Source of the DNA: Granulibacter bethesdensis
GTDB lineage: Bacteria > Pseudomonadota > Alphaproteobacteria > Acetobacterales > Acetobacteraceae
DNA length: 64,000 nt
Assembly (NCBI RefSeq): GCF_001889525.1
Contig: NZ_CP018192.1
Span: 1,375,493-1,439,492 of the forward strand
Direction: 5' to 3'
Positions 16,774 to 26,136 of the stretch are shown one piece after another; positions within the stretch are counted from its first letter, which is position 1, and every line of letters starts with the position of its first letter. A program made the position numbers and the translations under genes. Under the pieces are notes generated by a model, which did not search any database, was not told the DNA's origin, and was given only the letters and a program-made list of their open reading frames with translations.

Positions 16774-17835
16774 TCAGAAAGTGGCGACCGAGCAGCCGCC
16801 ACCTTTGGCCCTGACTTCAGCACAGAATGATTTTGCTGCTGCAACGTCGGCAAAGCCTCCGGTACGGAGACGCCAGTAGGTTTTACCATCATGCTCGGTC
16901 TTACTGATGCTCGGCTGGCGATGTCCCAGCAGATCCGGCATACGGCGGGACAAGCGGTTCCATTCACTATGCGCCGCATCCTCGCTGTTCAGCGCGGCCA
17001 GCTGCACCGTGACATGACCGTTTGAAGCAGGCGTGACGGACGGAGCAAGTTTGGCGTCGGCCTGCGGAGCCGTTTTTGATGGCGCCGCAGATGGCGGGGC
17101 AGATGGCGTTTCATCATCCGCATCTTCGGTGGTGACCGGCGGTTTGGGGGAGGCCGATAATTTTTGTTCCGTGGCCTTGCCCGTTACAGCAGGCGAGTCT
17201 GCCGTTGCTTTGGCACCGGGTGACGCAGAACCCTGTATGACGGGCTCCTCAGTCGTTTCGGAACCACTGACAGGAGGCAAAGGCTGCGGTGCAGCAGGCG
17301 GAGCCAGACGGCCCGGCATGGGGGCTTCCGGCTTGGGGGCCAGAGATTCCGGTGCATCATCACTCGCACCAGACAAAATGGCATCATCGGCACCGGATAT
17401 CTGCATACCGCCGGGATTGGCTGGCTTTACGCGCAATGGACGGTTATCGGCCTCGATCACCGGAACCGGCCCACCCGTACCTTGCACCAGCGACCACAGG
17501 CCGATGAAACCGACCAGCGCCACACCGATAGCGCCTGCCGCCATCACCAGCTTGCGCGTGGCGGGATCAAGCCCTCCGCCACCGGTTACACGGCGGCTGG
17601 AGCGGTAGGCGGTTTCTTCCTCCACCCCCGGCAGCAGATCGTCAGTCGGGCGGGTGCGTAGATCCTCCCGCTGAAGGTCGATCCGGGGCATACGGAAACC
17701 CTCCGGACCGCCCATGGCCTCACCATCATCGCTATAGACGTGGTTTGGATCAAAACGCGGCGCTTGCCGAACTCTTGGCCGATCAGACGCCAGACCGCGA
17801 GGATCTGGACTTTCGTTGGGGGTATGATCCGGCAT
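16774..17835 (-). CDS. SPOR domain-containing membrane protein
   Basis: A 353-residue bitopic protein. A cytoplasmic N-terminal region of about 90 residues is followed by one membrane helix (about 92-115), a long Pro/Ala/Ser-rich periplasmic linker (about 130-270) and a C-terminal SPOR domain. That domain begins VTVQLAALNSEDAAHSEW and includes TYWRLRTGGFADVAAAKSFC. SPOR domains bind denuded peptidoglycan at division septa, and the layout resembles FtsN/DedD-type division proteins. Its place between argS and nagZ, in a cell-wall context, agrees. A specific name is not justified. Confidence 0.85.
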   Translation of the reverse strand: MPDHTPNESPDPRGLASDRPRVRQAPRFDPNHVYSDDGEAMGGPEGFRMPRIDLQREDLRTRPTDDLLPGVEEETAYRSSRRVTGGGGLDPATRKLVMAAGAIGVALVGFIGLWSLVQGTGGPVPVIEADNRPLRVKPANPGGMQISGADDAILSGASDDAPESLAPKPEAPMPGRLAPPAAPQPLPPVSGSETTEEPVIQGSASPGAKATADSPAVTGKATEQKLSASPKPPVTTEDADDETPSAPPSAAPSKTAPQADAKLAPSVTPASNGHVTVQLAALNSEDAAHSEWNRLSRRMPDLLGHRQPSISKTEHDGKTYWRLRTGGFADVAAAKSFCAEVRAKGGGCSVATF

Positions 17836-17882
17836 CGTCGCCTGTTCCGTTCATTCGCCGCACGCTGCGGAGGAAACTCCCC

Positions 17883-19658
17883 TCAGCGCATTTCATTCAC
17901 CGGTGCCACGCCCATGACGGCCAGCCCCGACCGGATGACGATGGCGGCAGCCTCGACCAAAGCAAGCCGTGCCGTTGTCTCTGTGGTACGGTCCTGCTGG
18001 ATAAAGCGCAAGGTTGCATCGTCCCGGCCCTTGTTCCAGAGCATATGAAAATCGCCCGCCAACTCATAGAGAAAAAACGCAATTCTATGAGGCTCTCTGG
18101 CCTGTGCGGCGGCCTCGACAATCCGTGGCCACCCGGCCAGACGGCGGATCAGGGTCAGTTCGGCATCGGAGGTCAGGCTGTCGAGCGCGGCATGGCGCAA
18201 TGCCTCCGGTTGCGTGGTCAGCCCCTGCTCCGCCGCCATGCGCAGAACCGAGCAGCAGCGTGCATGCGCGTATTGCACATAGAAAACCGGGTTTTCCCGC
18301 GTCTGGGCCAGAGCCTGATCCAGATCGAACTCCATCTGCGCATCGCTTTTGCGGGTCAGCATGGTGAAGCGTACGGCATCACGGCCCACTTCCTCCAGCA
18401 GATCACGCAGCGTGACATAGGTTCCTGCGCGTTTGCTCATCCGCACGGGCTGTCCGTCCCGAACCACATGGACAATCTGGCACAGCACGGCCTCATAGAT
18501 CGCCTGCGGGGCAATGGCGCGCATGGCCGCCTTCACACGCGGCACATAACCGCCATGATCGGCCCCCAGCACGTCTACCACGATATCCGCACGGGCGGCC
18601 TTGTCGGCGTGATAGGCGATGTCATTGGCAAAATATGTGTTGGTGCCGTCTGATTTTCTCAGCGGACGATCAACGTCATCGCCGAAGGAGGTCGAGCGGA
18701 ACAAGGTCTGTTCGCGCGGCTCCCAGTCATCCGGGGTCTTGCCTTTCGGCGGCTCCAGTACACCCTCATAGATCAGCCCGTCCTGCTGCAACCGCTCGAT
18801 CGCGGCATCCGCAGCACCAGACTGCAACAAAGCAAGCTCAGAGGAAAACACATCGGGGTGAACGCCGAGCAGATCCAGATCCTCGCGGATCGACGTCATC
18901 ATTTGCGCCACGGTGAATTCCCGCACGGTATTCAGCCACAATGCAGGGTCAGCCACGGTGGTGCCGGGACCGGCCAGCGTATCGCCATGAATCTTGGCGA
19001 GTTCCTCCCCGACCGGAACCAGATAATCGCCGCGATATTGCAGCCCGCATGGAACCTGTGCCGCATACTCATCCTCGGTCAGGGCCGTGCCAAGCGCCTG
19101 CAGGTAACGCCAGTAAGCTGCCCATGCCAGTGCGATCACCTGGGCGCCTGCATCGTTGATGTAATATTCCTTCGTCACCGTGTAGCCCGCCTTGCCCATC
19201 AGATTGGCAAGAGCATCCCCCACCACGGCACCACGGCAATGACCGATATGCATCGGGCCGGTCGGGTTGGCGGATACGTATTCGATGTTGACACGCTTTC
19301 CGTATCCGGCACTCCCGTCACCATAACGGATACCAGCCTCCAGAATGGCCGGAATTCGCATCCGCCACGCTTCGGCACGCAGATGCATGTTGACGAAGCC
19401 CGGGCCCGCCGGTTCGGCACGCTCGATTTCCGTAATCCCGGCCAATTCAGCCGACAGGGCCTCCGCCAGAACACGGGGCGGTTTTCCAGCAGGTTTTGCC
19501 GCGATCATCGCCGCATTGGTCGCCATATCGCCATGCAGAGGATCGCGGGTGGGCGTGACCTCCACCCGTGCCGTCAGTTCCGCGGGAAGATCGGGCACAA
19601 CGCGGGCCAAAGCTTCCAGAACATGGGTGCGGATCAGGGCGTAGATGTCATCGGCCAT
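17883..19658 (-). CDS. argS: arginine--tRNA ligase
   Basis: Class I synthetase for tRNA-Arg. It has 591 residues from ATG 19658, which gives the standard N terminus (DDIYALIRTHVLEAL). The frame extends to a TTG at 19697, but that adds an unlikely tail. Features in order: the N-terminal Add-1 domain for D-loop recognition, the HIGH box in PMHIGHCRGAVVGDAL (about residue 130), RMSKRAGTYVTL in place of KMSKS, and a C-terminal DALR anticodon-binding helical domain ending VNEMR. The dgt gene is upstream and the SPOR gene downstream. Confidence 0.96.
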   Translation of the reverse strand: MADDIYALIRTHVLEALARVVPDLPAELTARVEVTPTRDPLHGDMATNAAMIAAKPAGKPPRVLAEALSAELAGITEIERAEPAGPGFVNMHLRAEAWRMRIPAILEAGIRYGDGSAGYGKRVNIEYVSANPTGPMHIGHCRGAVVGDALANLMGKAGYTVTKEYYINDAGAQVIALAWAAYWRYLQALGTALTEDEYAAQVPCGLQYRGDYLVPVGEELAKIHGDTLAGPGTTVADPALWLNTVREFTVAQMMTSIREDLDLLGVHPDVFSSELALLQSGAADAAIERLQQDGLIYEGVLEPPKGKTPDDWEPREQTLFRSTSFGDDVDRPLRKSDGTNTYFANDIAYHADKAARADIVVDVLGADHGGYVPRVKAAMRAIAPQAIYEAVLCQIVHVVRDGQPVRMSKRAGTYVTLRDLLEEVGRDAVRFTMLTRKSDAQMEFDLDQALAQTRENPVFYVQYAHARCCSVLRMAAEQGLTTQPEALRHAALDSLTSDAELTLIRRLAGWPRIVEAAAQAREPHRIAFFLYELAGDFHMLWNKGRDDATLRFIQQDRTTETTARLALVEAAAIVIRSGLAVMGVAPVNEMR

Positions 19659-19715
19659 GGAATTGGGTGTCTCGATCAGTGTACGTTTGGGCAGCAATAT
19701 TGTATGGTGGCTGTC

Positions 19716-20960
19716 TCAGCCGGGAACGGACAGGTCCGTCAAGCGCCGATGTTCTTCAGCGGCGAAACGATCGGTCATACCGGCGATATAATCACAGACC
19801 GTGCGGGCTGCCCGCTCTGAGCCGGTGGAGCCGCCTCCCCGCACCCGCCATTCGCCGGGTAACAGGGTCGGGTCGTCATGCAAGATGCGGAACAGATCAG
19901 CCGTAACCCTGCGCGCCTTGACGGTCATGCGATTGACTCGCCAGTGACGATACATACGGGCAAACAGGAAGTCCTTGATGACCCTGTTGGCTTCCGCCAT
20001 GCGGGGGCTGAAGGCAACTACGGCCTCACTGGCGCGGCGGATATCACTGGCACTAGCTGGATTGAGCTGAGCAATCCGGCCACGTGTTTCCGTGATCATA
20101 TCCCGTACCAACGTATCGATCACACGCCGGATCGTCTCATGCCGCAGACGGGGCGGCGGCACATCCAGACTGGTCTTTCTGGCAGCCTCCAATGCCTCCC
20201 CCACCACCGGCAGATGGGCGATGTCATCGAACCCGAACAACTGGGCACGAATACCATCGTCCAGATCATGGGAGTGATAGGCTATATCATCCGACATGGC
20301 GGCAATCTGCGCCTCGACCGAGGCATAGCTATCCAGTTCAAGATCATACAGCGCGTTATATTCCGCGACATAAGGCGGAGGCCGATGCAGCGGACCGTTA
20401 TGCTTGGCCAGACCTTCCAGCGTTTCCCATGTCAGGTTCAGCCCATCAAAGGGCGCGTAGCGGTTTTCCAGCCTCGTCACAACCCGCAACGACTGCGCAT
20501 TGTGATCGAAGCCACCGAACGGCTTCATTCCGACCTGCAAAGCGTCCTCGCCGGCATGGCCGAAAGGGGGGTGGCCGAGGTCATGGGCCAGAGCCAGCGT
20601 TTCCGCCAAATCTTCATCGACATCCAGAGCACGGGCCATGGAACGGGCAATCTGCGCTACCTCCAGACTGTGGGTCAGCCGGGTACGAAAGAAATCACCC
20701 TCATGATTGACGAAAACCTGCGTCTTGTATTGCAGCTTGCGAAAGGCGGCGCTGTGGATGATCCGGTCCCGATCACGTTGCCAGGGGCTGCGCATCTGGC
20801 TTTCCGGCTCGGGGTAGAGCCTGCCCCGTGCGGTTTCCAGCCGTACCGCCCATGGCGCAAGGCCGCTGCGCTGGAAAGCGCGGCTTTCCGGCGGATAAAG
20901 CCAGTCCGCTGCACAGGGTTGAATGGCCGAGAATGGGTGATCCGGTCCAGTTTCGTTCAT
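19716..20960 (-). CDS. dgt: deoxyguanosinetriphosphate triphosphohydrolase-like protein
   Basis: HD-domain dNTPase that splits dNTP into nucleoside and tripolyphosphate. It has 414 residues. The HD metal site is plain: RTRLTHSLEVAQIAR supplies the first His, and ALAHDLGHPPFGHAGE supplies the His-Asp pair and the dNTPase-specific GHPPFGH. The preceding segment AFRKLQYKTQVFVNHEGD is also characteristic. Alphaproteobacterial members of this length are the Dgt-like type 2 group, so strict dGTP specificity is not certain. It is divergent from erpA. Confidence 0.92.
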   Translation of the reverse strand: MNETGPDHPFSAIQPCAADWLYPPESRAFQRSGLAPWAVRLETARGRLYPEPESQMRSPWQRDRDRIIHSAAFRKLQYKTQVFVNHEGDFFRTRLTHSLEVAQIARSMARALDVDEDLAETLALAHDLGHPPFGHAGEDALQVGMKPFGGFDHNAQSLRVVTRLENRYAPFDGLNLTWETLEGLAKHNGPLHRPPPYVAEYNALYDLELDSYASVEAQIAAMSDDIAYHSHDLDDGIRAQLFGFDDIAHLPVVGEALEAARKTSLDVPPPRLRHETIRRVIDTLVRDMITETRGRIAQLNPASASDIRRASEAVVAFSPRMAEANRVIKDFLFARMYRHWRVNRMTVKARRVTADLFRILHDDPTLLPGEWRVRGGGSTGSERAARTVCDYIAGMTDRFAAEEHRRLTDLSVPG

Positions 20961-21066
20961 GAGTCAAGGGACTAGCACTGCCACCAGCCACCGCACCAGC
21001 ACCCGATCAATGCAGAGCCGATGAAAAGCGTCTTGCAGTCCGGGTTTCTTCGCTTATTTTCATGGG

Positions 21067-21429
21067 ATGGACGCATTCGAAACCTCTCCTGACATTTCTT
21101 CCTCCGGCTCGGCAGCAGGGTTCGGAGTATCGGCCTCTGCCGCCGCACGCATTGCCGAAGTTGCACAGGGGCAGGCCCTGCGCGTTTCCGTGCTGGCAGG
21201 AGGATGCAGCGGTTTCCAGTATCAGTTTGCTCTGGATGGGCAGCGGGCCGATGATGATGTCGTTATCGAGCGCGACGGAGCAGTCGTTCTGGTCGATCCG
21301 GCGAGTCTGGAATTTTTGGCCGGCGCCGAACTCGATTACAAGGATGCGCTGATGGGCAGCCATTTCACCATCCGCAACCCGAATGCGACCGCCTCCTGCG
21401 GCTGCGGTACCAGCTTCTCGGTTGACTGA
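21067..21429 (+). CDS. erpA: iron-sulfur cluster insertion protein ErpA
   Basis: A-type carrier that delivers Fe-S clusters to apoproteins. It has 120 residues. The three ligand cysteines are present: one in the [13 protein letters not shown] strand and two in the C-terminal SCGCGTSF motif. The [21 protein letters not shown] segment is typical of the ErpA branch. Complex I and other Fe-S proteins encoded in this window are plausible clients, which is an inference. xthA follows 48 bases later and may be cotranscribed. Confidence 0.92.
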   Translation: MDAFETSPDISSSGSAAGFGVSASAAARIAEVAQGQALRVSVLAGGCSGFQYQFALDGQRADDDVVIERDGAVVLVDPASLEFLAGAELDYKDALMGSHFTIRNPNATASCGCGTSFSVD

Positions 21430-21477
21430 TCATCCGATAGCCGATCGACACCGTCTTTCAAAAAAGTAGCATTGCCC

Positions 21478-22251
21478 GTGAAAATCGCCACCTGGAATGT
21501 GAACTCCATCAGGCAGCGGGAGGGGCATGTGCTGTCCTGGCTGGAGCGGAATCAGCCGGACATCCTGTTGTTGCAGGAAATCAAATGCGAAACCGCTGCT
21601 TTTCCTGCAAAGGCTTTTGCCAAACTGGGATATCAGGCCGAGGCAGTGGGGCAAAAAGCCTATAATGGAGTGGCTGTCCTGTCCCGCGTGCCGTTTGAGG
21701 TCACACAGCGCGCCCTCCCGTGCCTTCCCCCCGACGATGCACAGGCGCGCTATATCGAGATCAGAGCGCTGAACACCATCATCGGCAATCTCTACCTGCC
21801 AAACGGCAACAGTGGGGGGGAAACCGGATACGCCTACAAGCTTGGCTGGATGGAGCATCTTGCACAGCATGCAGCCAGCCTGCTGGCCGCCGGCGAAGAC
21901 CTCATTCTCGCGGGAGATTACAATGTCTGCCCGACCGAGGAGGATTATGCACCCGGTGCCCTGCCTCCGGAGGATGCCTTGCTGCGGCCAGAAACAAGGG
22001 CTCGGTTCCGATCATTGCTCTGGCTGGGCCTGACCGATGCCGTGCGGGCACTGCGGCCATCGGGACAGATTTATACGTTCTGGGATTATCAGGCGGGTGC
22101 GTGGCCGCGTGACCGGGGACTGCGTATCGACCACGCCTTGTTATCAAGCCGCATGGCAGAACGGCTGATCGAAGCCCTTCCTGACCGGGGCGAACGTGAT
22201 CAGCCGCAGCCTTCAGACCATGTTCCGGTCATGATATCGTTCGAGCCTTGA
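21478..22251 (+). CDS. xthA: exodeoxyribonuclease III
   Basis: Apurinic/apyrimidinic endonuclease and 3'-phosphodiesterase of base excision repair. It has 257 residues from GTG 21478, which yields the canonical VKIATWNVNSIRQR start; a TTG six bases earlier is also in frame. The EEP-superfamily active-site pieces occur in order: WNVNSIR, LLLQEIKCE (metal-binding Glu), GDYNVCPTEEDY, and the C-terminal LRIDHALLS and PSDHVPVMISF (catalytic His). Confidence 0.94.
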   Translation: MKIATWNVNSIRQREGHVLSWLERNQPDILLLQEIKCETAAFPAKAFAKLGYQAEAVGQKAYNGVAVLSRVPFEVTQRALPCLPPDDAQARYIEIRALNTIIGNLYLPNGNSGGETGYAYKLGWMEHLAQHAASLLAAGEDLILAGDYNVCPTEEDYAPGALPPEDALLRPETRARFRSLLWLGLTDAVRALRPSGQIYTFWDYQAGAWPRDRGLRIDHALLSSRMAERLIEALPDRGERDQPQPSDHVPVMISFEP

Positions 22252-22361
22252 GCTTTTATCCGCAAGCCGCCACAACGCTATGACTGAAAAATGACCTGAT
22301 CAGCAGCCCGGCCAATCGGGATGCCTCCCAACAGGCTGTCAGGCAGAGAGGGGAAGCGGAT

Positions 22362-23708
22362 ATGAATTTTACATTCATGGTGATTGTGGCAGCTCTTGGC
22401 GGCCTTTTGTTCGGCTATGACACGGGTGTCATTTCCGGAGCGCTGCCTTTCCTTCGGGAAGACTTCAACCTTGATTCCTGGAGCGAAAGTCTGGTCGCCG
22501 CCATCACTCTTGCAGGTGCCACGCTGGGGGCTATGGCGGGGGGAAGTCTTGCCGACCGGTTTGGTCGGCGCCTGATGATTTTAATTACCTCCGTGCTGTT
22601 TATTGTCGGTGCTGTCCTCTCGGCCTTCGCCGGGAGCGTTTTGGTTCTGGCGACTGGCCGCCTGATCGTCGGGCTTGCCATTGGCGTGTCATCACTCATC
22701 ACGCCGCTCTATCTGTCGGAAATTGCTCCTGCCTCACGGAGAGGCGGAATGGTGTCGATGAACCAGTTTTTCATCACCCTTGGTATTCTGGTGGCGTTTC
22801 TGGTGGATTACGCCTTTTCCTTTTCCCGTGCATGGTCGTGGATGCTGGGGCTTGGCGCTGTACCAGGCATAATCCTGTTTCTGGGAATGCTCGCTTTGCC
22901 GGAAAGCCCACGCTGGCTGCTGAAAAACGGGCAGCCTGATCAGGCTGCTGATGCATTGCGGCAGTTGATGGGGAAAGAGCAGGCAGAAGGAGAGTTCAAA
23001 AGTCTGGATCATTTCATGCAGACAGAGCTAGCGTCCGAGAAAACTGCCAACAAAGTTTCTATTTTCAATGATCGACGTTATCGCCTGCCTCTCGTGATCG
23101 GGGTTGGTCTGGCCGTGCTGCAACAGGTCACCGGTATCAACACAGTCATCTATTTCGGCCCACAGATTTTCAGTGCGGCGGGTATTGGCGATCATTCCGC
23201 CTCCATTCTTGCCAATGTGCTGATCGGCGTCGTCAACGTCGGTATGACAATCATTGCCATGCGCCTGATGGACCGGGCCGGACGCCGTTCCCTGCTCATG
23301 AATGGTCTGCTCGGTATGACGATTGGCCTGCTGTTGCTTGCTTTCGGCTTCTGGATCGGCACATCCGGCCCAGGAGGAGCATCCGCCTGGATCGCCATTG
23401 CCGCCTTGTCGATCTACATCGCCGCTTTCGCCATTGGCATGGGACCGGTTTTCTGGCTGATCATCAGCGAGATATTCCCCCTCCATGCGCGAGGGCGTGG
23501 CATGGCGGTGGCGACAGTCGCCAACTGGGGTTCCAACGCCATTGTCGCCTATACTTTCCTGCCAATGCTCAACAGTTTGGGGATCATCTCTACCTTTCTG
23601 ATTTTTGCCCTCATGTCGGTGGTATCCATTTTCTTTACGATCCGCTTCGTGCCGGAAACGACCGGGCAAACCCTGGAGGACATTGAGCGGAGCATGAGTG
23701 CTTCCTGA
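22362..23708 (+). CDS. MFS transporter, sugar porter family
   Basis: A 448-residue permease with 12 hydrophobic helices. The sugar-porter signatures are visible: GYDTGVISGAL in helix 1, ADRFGRRLMILI between helices 2 and 3, PLYLSEIAPASRRGGMVSMNQ in the helix 4 region, PESPRWLLKNGQ at the end of helix 6, QQVTGINTVIYFGP in helix 7, and PETTGQTLEDIE at the C terminus. It is most like the bacterial hexose or pentose H+ symporters (GalP, AraE, XylE); the exact sugar cannot be read from sequence. AGAGGGG precedes the ATG by about nine bases. Confidence 0.88.
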   Translation: MNFTFMVIVAALGGLLFGYDTGVISGALPFLREDFNLDSWSESLVAAITLAGATLGAMAGGSLADRFGRRLMILITSVLFIVGAVLSAFAGSVLVLATGRLIVGLAIGVSSLITPLYLSEIAPASRRGGMVSMNQFFITLGILVAFLVDYAFSFSRAWSWMLGLGAVPGIILFLGMLALPESPRWLLKNGQPDQAADALRQLMGKEQAEGEFKSLDHFMQTELASEKTANKVSIFNDRRYRLPLVIGVGLAVLQQVTGINTVIYFGPQIFSAAGIGDHSASILANVLIGVVNVGMTIIAMRLMDRAGRRSLLMNGLLGMTIGLLLLAFGFWIGTSGPGGASAWIAIAALSIYIAAFAIGMGPVFWLIISEIFPLHARGRGMAVATVANWGSNAIVAYTFLPMLNSLGIISTFLIFALMSVVSIFFTIRFVPETTGQTLEDIERSMSAS

Positions 23709-23721
23709 TCCTTCCATATTG

Positions 23722-23745
23722 TGCAGCGCACAAATTTGCGCTGCA
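23722..23745. terminator. hairpin after the sugar porter gene
   Basis: A nine-bp perfect stem, TGCAGCGCA (23722-23730) with TGCGCTGCA (23737-23745), six-base loop, 14 bases after the stop. It lacks a clear T run, so it may be a weak terminator or an mRNA-stabilising hairpin between the two MFS genes. Confidence 0.45.
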
Positions 23746-23779
23746 TTCATATCAGGATGGGTAAAGGGATCTGATCGAC

Positions 23780-24955
23780 GTGCGTTTTTCTTTGCTGGCT
23801 CTTGCTGTCGCCTCCTTCGGAATTGGAACAACCGAGTTCGTCATCATGGGGCTGCTGCCCGATGTGGCAAAAAGCCTGGATGTCAGCATCCCCAAGGCCG
23901 GCCTACTGGTGACGGGATATGCCCTTGCTGTCACCTTCGGTTCGCCATTACTGGCAATTGCCACAGCTCGTCTGCCAAGGCGCTCAACGCTGATGGGCCT
24001 GATGGGGATATTCATCCTCGGCAACATTTTGTGCGGCCTCGCCGGCAATTATACCCTTCTGATGCTGGCACGGATTTTCACGGCGCTGGCCCATGGGGCA
24101 TTTTTCGGCATCGGCTCTGTCGTTGCTTCCCAGATCGTGCCGCGTCATCAGCGTGCACAAGCTGTCGCCATGATGTTTTCCGGCCTGACATTGGCAAATG
24201 TGCTGGGCGTACCGCTTGGTACCCTGCTTGGACAATGGGCCGGATGGCGCGCTACTTTCTGGGTCGTCTCAGCCATTGGCGTCATAGCCTTTACGGCTCT
24301 GGCTATATGGGTTCCTGCTGTTCCGGCAGAGCGGGGCGTTAATATGCTGGCAGAGTTCAAAACCCTCCGGCGACCACAGGTGCTGCTGACCATGCTGATC
24401 AGCGTGATCTGCTCCGTCAGCCTGTTCACGGTCTATACCTACATTACCCCTCTGCTTGAGCAGGTCACCGGTTTTTCAGACCGTACTGTCACCATCGCCC
24501 TGCTCCTGTTCGGTGTCGGGTTGACAGGGGGGAATTATATTGGTGGCCGGCTGGCGGACTGGAAGCTGATGCCTTCCATCGTCGGATTACTGATCGCCCT
24601 GATCATGGTGTTGCTTCTGTTTACCAGGACGGTCCTCAACCCTGCGCTGGCCATTGCAACCATGATCGTATGGGGCGCCATCGCGTTCGCTTTGGTCTCT
24701 CCCCTGCAATTGAGAGTGGTTGATCAGGCCGTGGACGCCCGTAATCTGGCATCTACCCTTAATCAGGGAGCCTTCAATCTCGGCAATGCAACCGGGGCGT
24801 GGCTTGGAGGGGTGATGCTGTCATGGGGATTCGGGTACCGGACCCTGCCCCCTCTGGGAGCCGCTATTGCCTTACTGGCTCTGGGCTTGACGCTTTATGC
24901 GATCAGGGTGGAGCACGCCCATACGGCCCACACCCGGCCCTGCGGCCAGCGCTGA
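23780..24955 (+). CDS. MFS efflux transporter, DHA1 (AraJ/PbuE-like)
   Basis: A 391-residue, 12-helix permease starting at GTG 23780. The N terminus FGIGTTEFVIMGLLPDVAKSLDVSIPKAG is the hallmark of the AraJ/PbuE/Cmr branch of the drug:H+ antiporter-1 family. LPRRSTLMGLM is the helix 2-3 loop, and VPLGTLLGQWAGWRATFW is antiporter motif C-like. Relatives export sugars, nucleosides or chloramphenicol, so the substrate is open. The ribosome site (AAGGGA) is about 12 bases away, further than ideal, so a slightly later start is possible. Confidence 0.85.
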   Translation: MRFSLLALAVASFGIGTTEFVIMGLLPDVAKSLDVSIPKAGLLVTGYALAVTFGSPLLAIATARLPRRSTLMGLMGIFILGNILCGLAGNYTLLMLARIFTALAHGAFFGIGSVVASQIVPRHQRAQAVAMMFSGLTLANVLGVPLGTLLGQWAGWRATFWVVSAIGVIAFTALAIWVPAVPAERGVNMLAEFKTLRRPQVLLTMLISVICSVSLFTVYTYITPLLEQVTGFSDRTVTIALLLFGVGLTGGNYIGGRLADWKLMPSIVGLLIALIMVLLLFTRTVLNPALAIATMIVWGAIAFALVSPLQLRVVDQAVDARNLASTLNQGAFNLGNATGAWLGGVMLSWGFGYRTLPPLGAAIALLALGLTLYAIRVEHAHTAHTRPCGQR

Positions 24956-24962
24956 GACGCAT

Positions 24963-24981
24963 TGCAACAGAAAACGTTGCA
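24963..24981. promoter_or_regulatory. inverted repeat upstream of the ABC importer operon
   Basis: TGCAAC (24963-24968), a seven-base spacer, then GTTGCA (24976-24981). It lies just after the MFS stop and about 95 bases before the importer start. It could be a remote operator or part of a weak hairpin; no regulator gene is adjacent. Confidence 0.3.
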
Positions 24982-25021
24982 CAAGCGGAGAAATACCGTT
25001 AACCGCGTCCATTCAACACAA

Positions 25022-25050
25022 TTTACTACTTACTCAGAGTAAAATATAAA
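25022..25050 (+). promoter_or_regulatory. probable promoter with embedded palindrome, ABC importer
   Basis: TATAAA (25045-25050) is a good -10 element, and TTTACT (25022-25027) is a poor -35 at a 17-base spacing. Between them lies TTACTC-A-GAGTAA (25030-25042), a perfect 13-base palindrome. A repressor bound there would block the promoter. Transcription would begin near 25057, about 18 bases before the importer ATG. Confidence 0.45.
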
Positions 25051-25074
25051 TTCCACAAAAATGGATGTCAGAAA

Positions 25075-26136
25075 ATGCATTACCTGAAGCCCATCAAGCG
25101 CAGAAGCCTTCTTCAGGCTGCCGGTATGGCGCTTCCTGTCGGATTGCTGGGCAGAACTGGCTTGGCCGCTACTGAGCAGGAGACACCTGACCATGGAGCA
25201 CACCAGCACGATAGCACCGGCTCTCCAGCATTCGCATTGCCAGAGCCGAAAAAACTGCGTGTGACCTGGAATGCGAATTCAGTATGTACAGTCAGCGTTC
25301 CGGCAGCAGCGGAGAGGGGTATTTTCAAAAAATACAATCTTGATGTGGAATTGATTAATTTCGGTGGCTCAACGGATCAGCTTCTGGAAGCGATTGCTAC
25401 CGGGAAAGCCGATGCAGGTGTCGGCATGACCCTGCGCTGGCTGAAGCCTCTGGAGCAGGGATTCGATGTGCGGATTACCAGTGGTATTCATGGTGGCTGC
25501 ATGCGTCTGCTGGCACCGAAGGATTCAACCATCCGCAGCGTGGCTGATCTGCGCGGGCAGACAATCGGCACCAGTGATCTGGCCGCTCCCGACAAAAACT
25601 TTTTCACTATTCTGGCATATCAGCAGGGTGTTCCTGCAGATTCCATCGACTGGCGTGCTTATCCCGCCGATCTGCTCAGCGTGGCGCTTAAGAAAGGTGA
25701 AGTGAAGGCAATTTCCCTCAACGATCCACTGGCTTGGCTGATCAAGGAGCGGGAGGGCCTGGTGGAGATCGCTACCAACCTGACCTCTCCCTATCAACAC
25801 AGCGTCTGCTGCATTCTTGGTATCCGAGGCAGCATGGTGCGTGATGACAGGGCAGCAGCAAGAGCACTGACCGCAGCCCTGCGGGAAAGTCAGGAATGGG
25901 CCGCCGCTCATCCAGCCGAGGCTGCCGCGATTTATGCAGCCCATTCCGGCAAGGTGAAAGTAGAACAGGTCGAAATCATGCTGCGCTCTCACACCCAACA
26001 TCATATGCCGAGCGGACAGGCGCTGGAGCAGGAAATCATCACCTATGCCGCCGCACTGCGTGATATCGGTGTGATTCGCAGCCGTACCGATCCAGAGCGT
26101 TTCGCAAAACAAATTACAGCAGATGTTCTGTCATGA
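25075..26136 (+). CDS. ABC transporter substrate-binding protein (NMT1/SsuA-like)
   Basis: A 353-residue periplasmic solute receptor. The N terminus has a KRRSLLQAAG twin-arginine-like signal followed by a hydrophobic stretch, suggesting Tat export. The mature start holds a His-rich patch (HGAHQHD). The body matches the nitrate/sulfonate/taurine receptor fold: ERGIFKKYNLDVELINFGGSTDQLLEAIATGKADAGVG, then DLRGQTIGTSDLAAPDKNFF. Several Cys residues occur in unusual places (NSVCTV, GGCMR, HSVCCI). The ligand is unknown. It is the first gene of an operon with the permease and ATPase genes; the next gene overlaps it by four bases. Confidence 0.82.
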   Translation: MHYLKPIKRRSLLQAAGMALPVGLLGRTGLAATEQETPDHGAHQHDSTGSPAFALPEPKKLRVTWNANSVCTVSVPAAAERGIFKKYNLDVELINFGGSTDQLLEAIATGKADAGVGMTLRWLKPLEQGFDVRITSGIHGGCMRLLAPKDSTIRSVADLRGQTIGTSDLAAPDKNFFTILAYQQGVPADSIDWRAYPADLLSVALKKGEVKAISLNDPLAWLIKEREGLVEIATNLTSPYQHSVCCILGIRGSMVRDDRAAARALTAALRESQEWAAAHPAEAAAIYAAHSGKVKVEQVEIMLRSHTQHHMPSGQALEQEIITYAAALRDIGVIRSRTDPERFAKQITADVLS

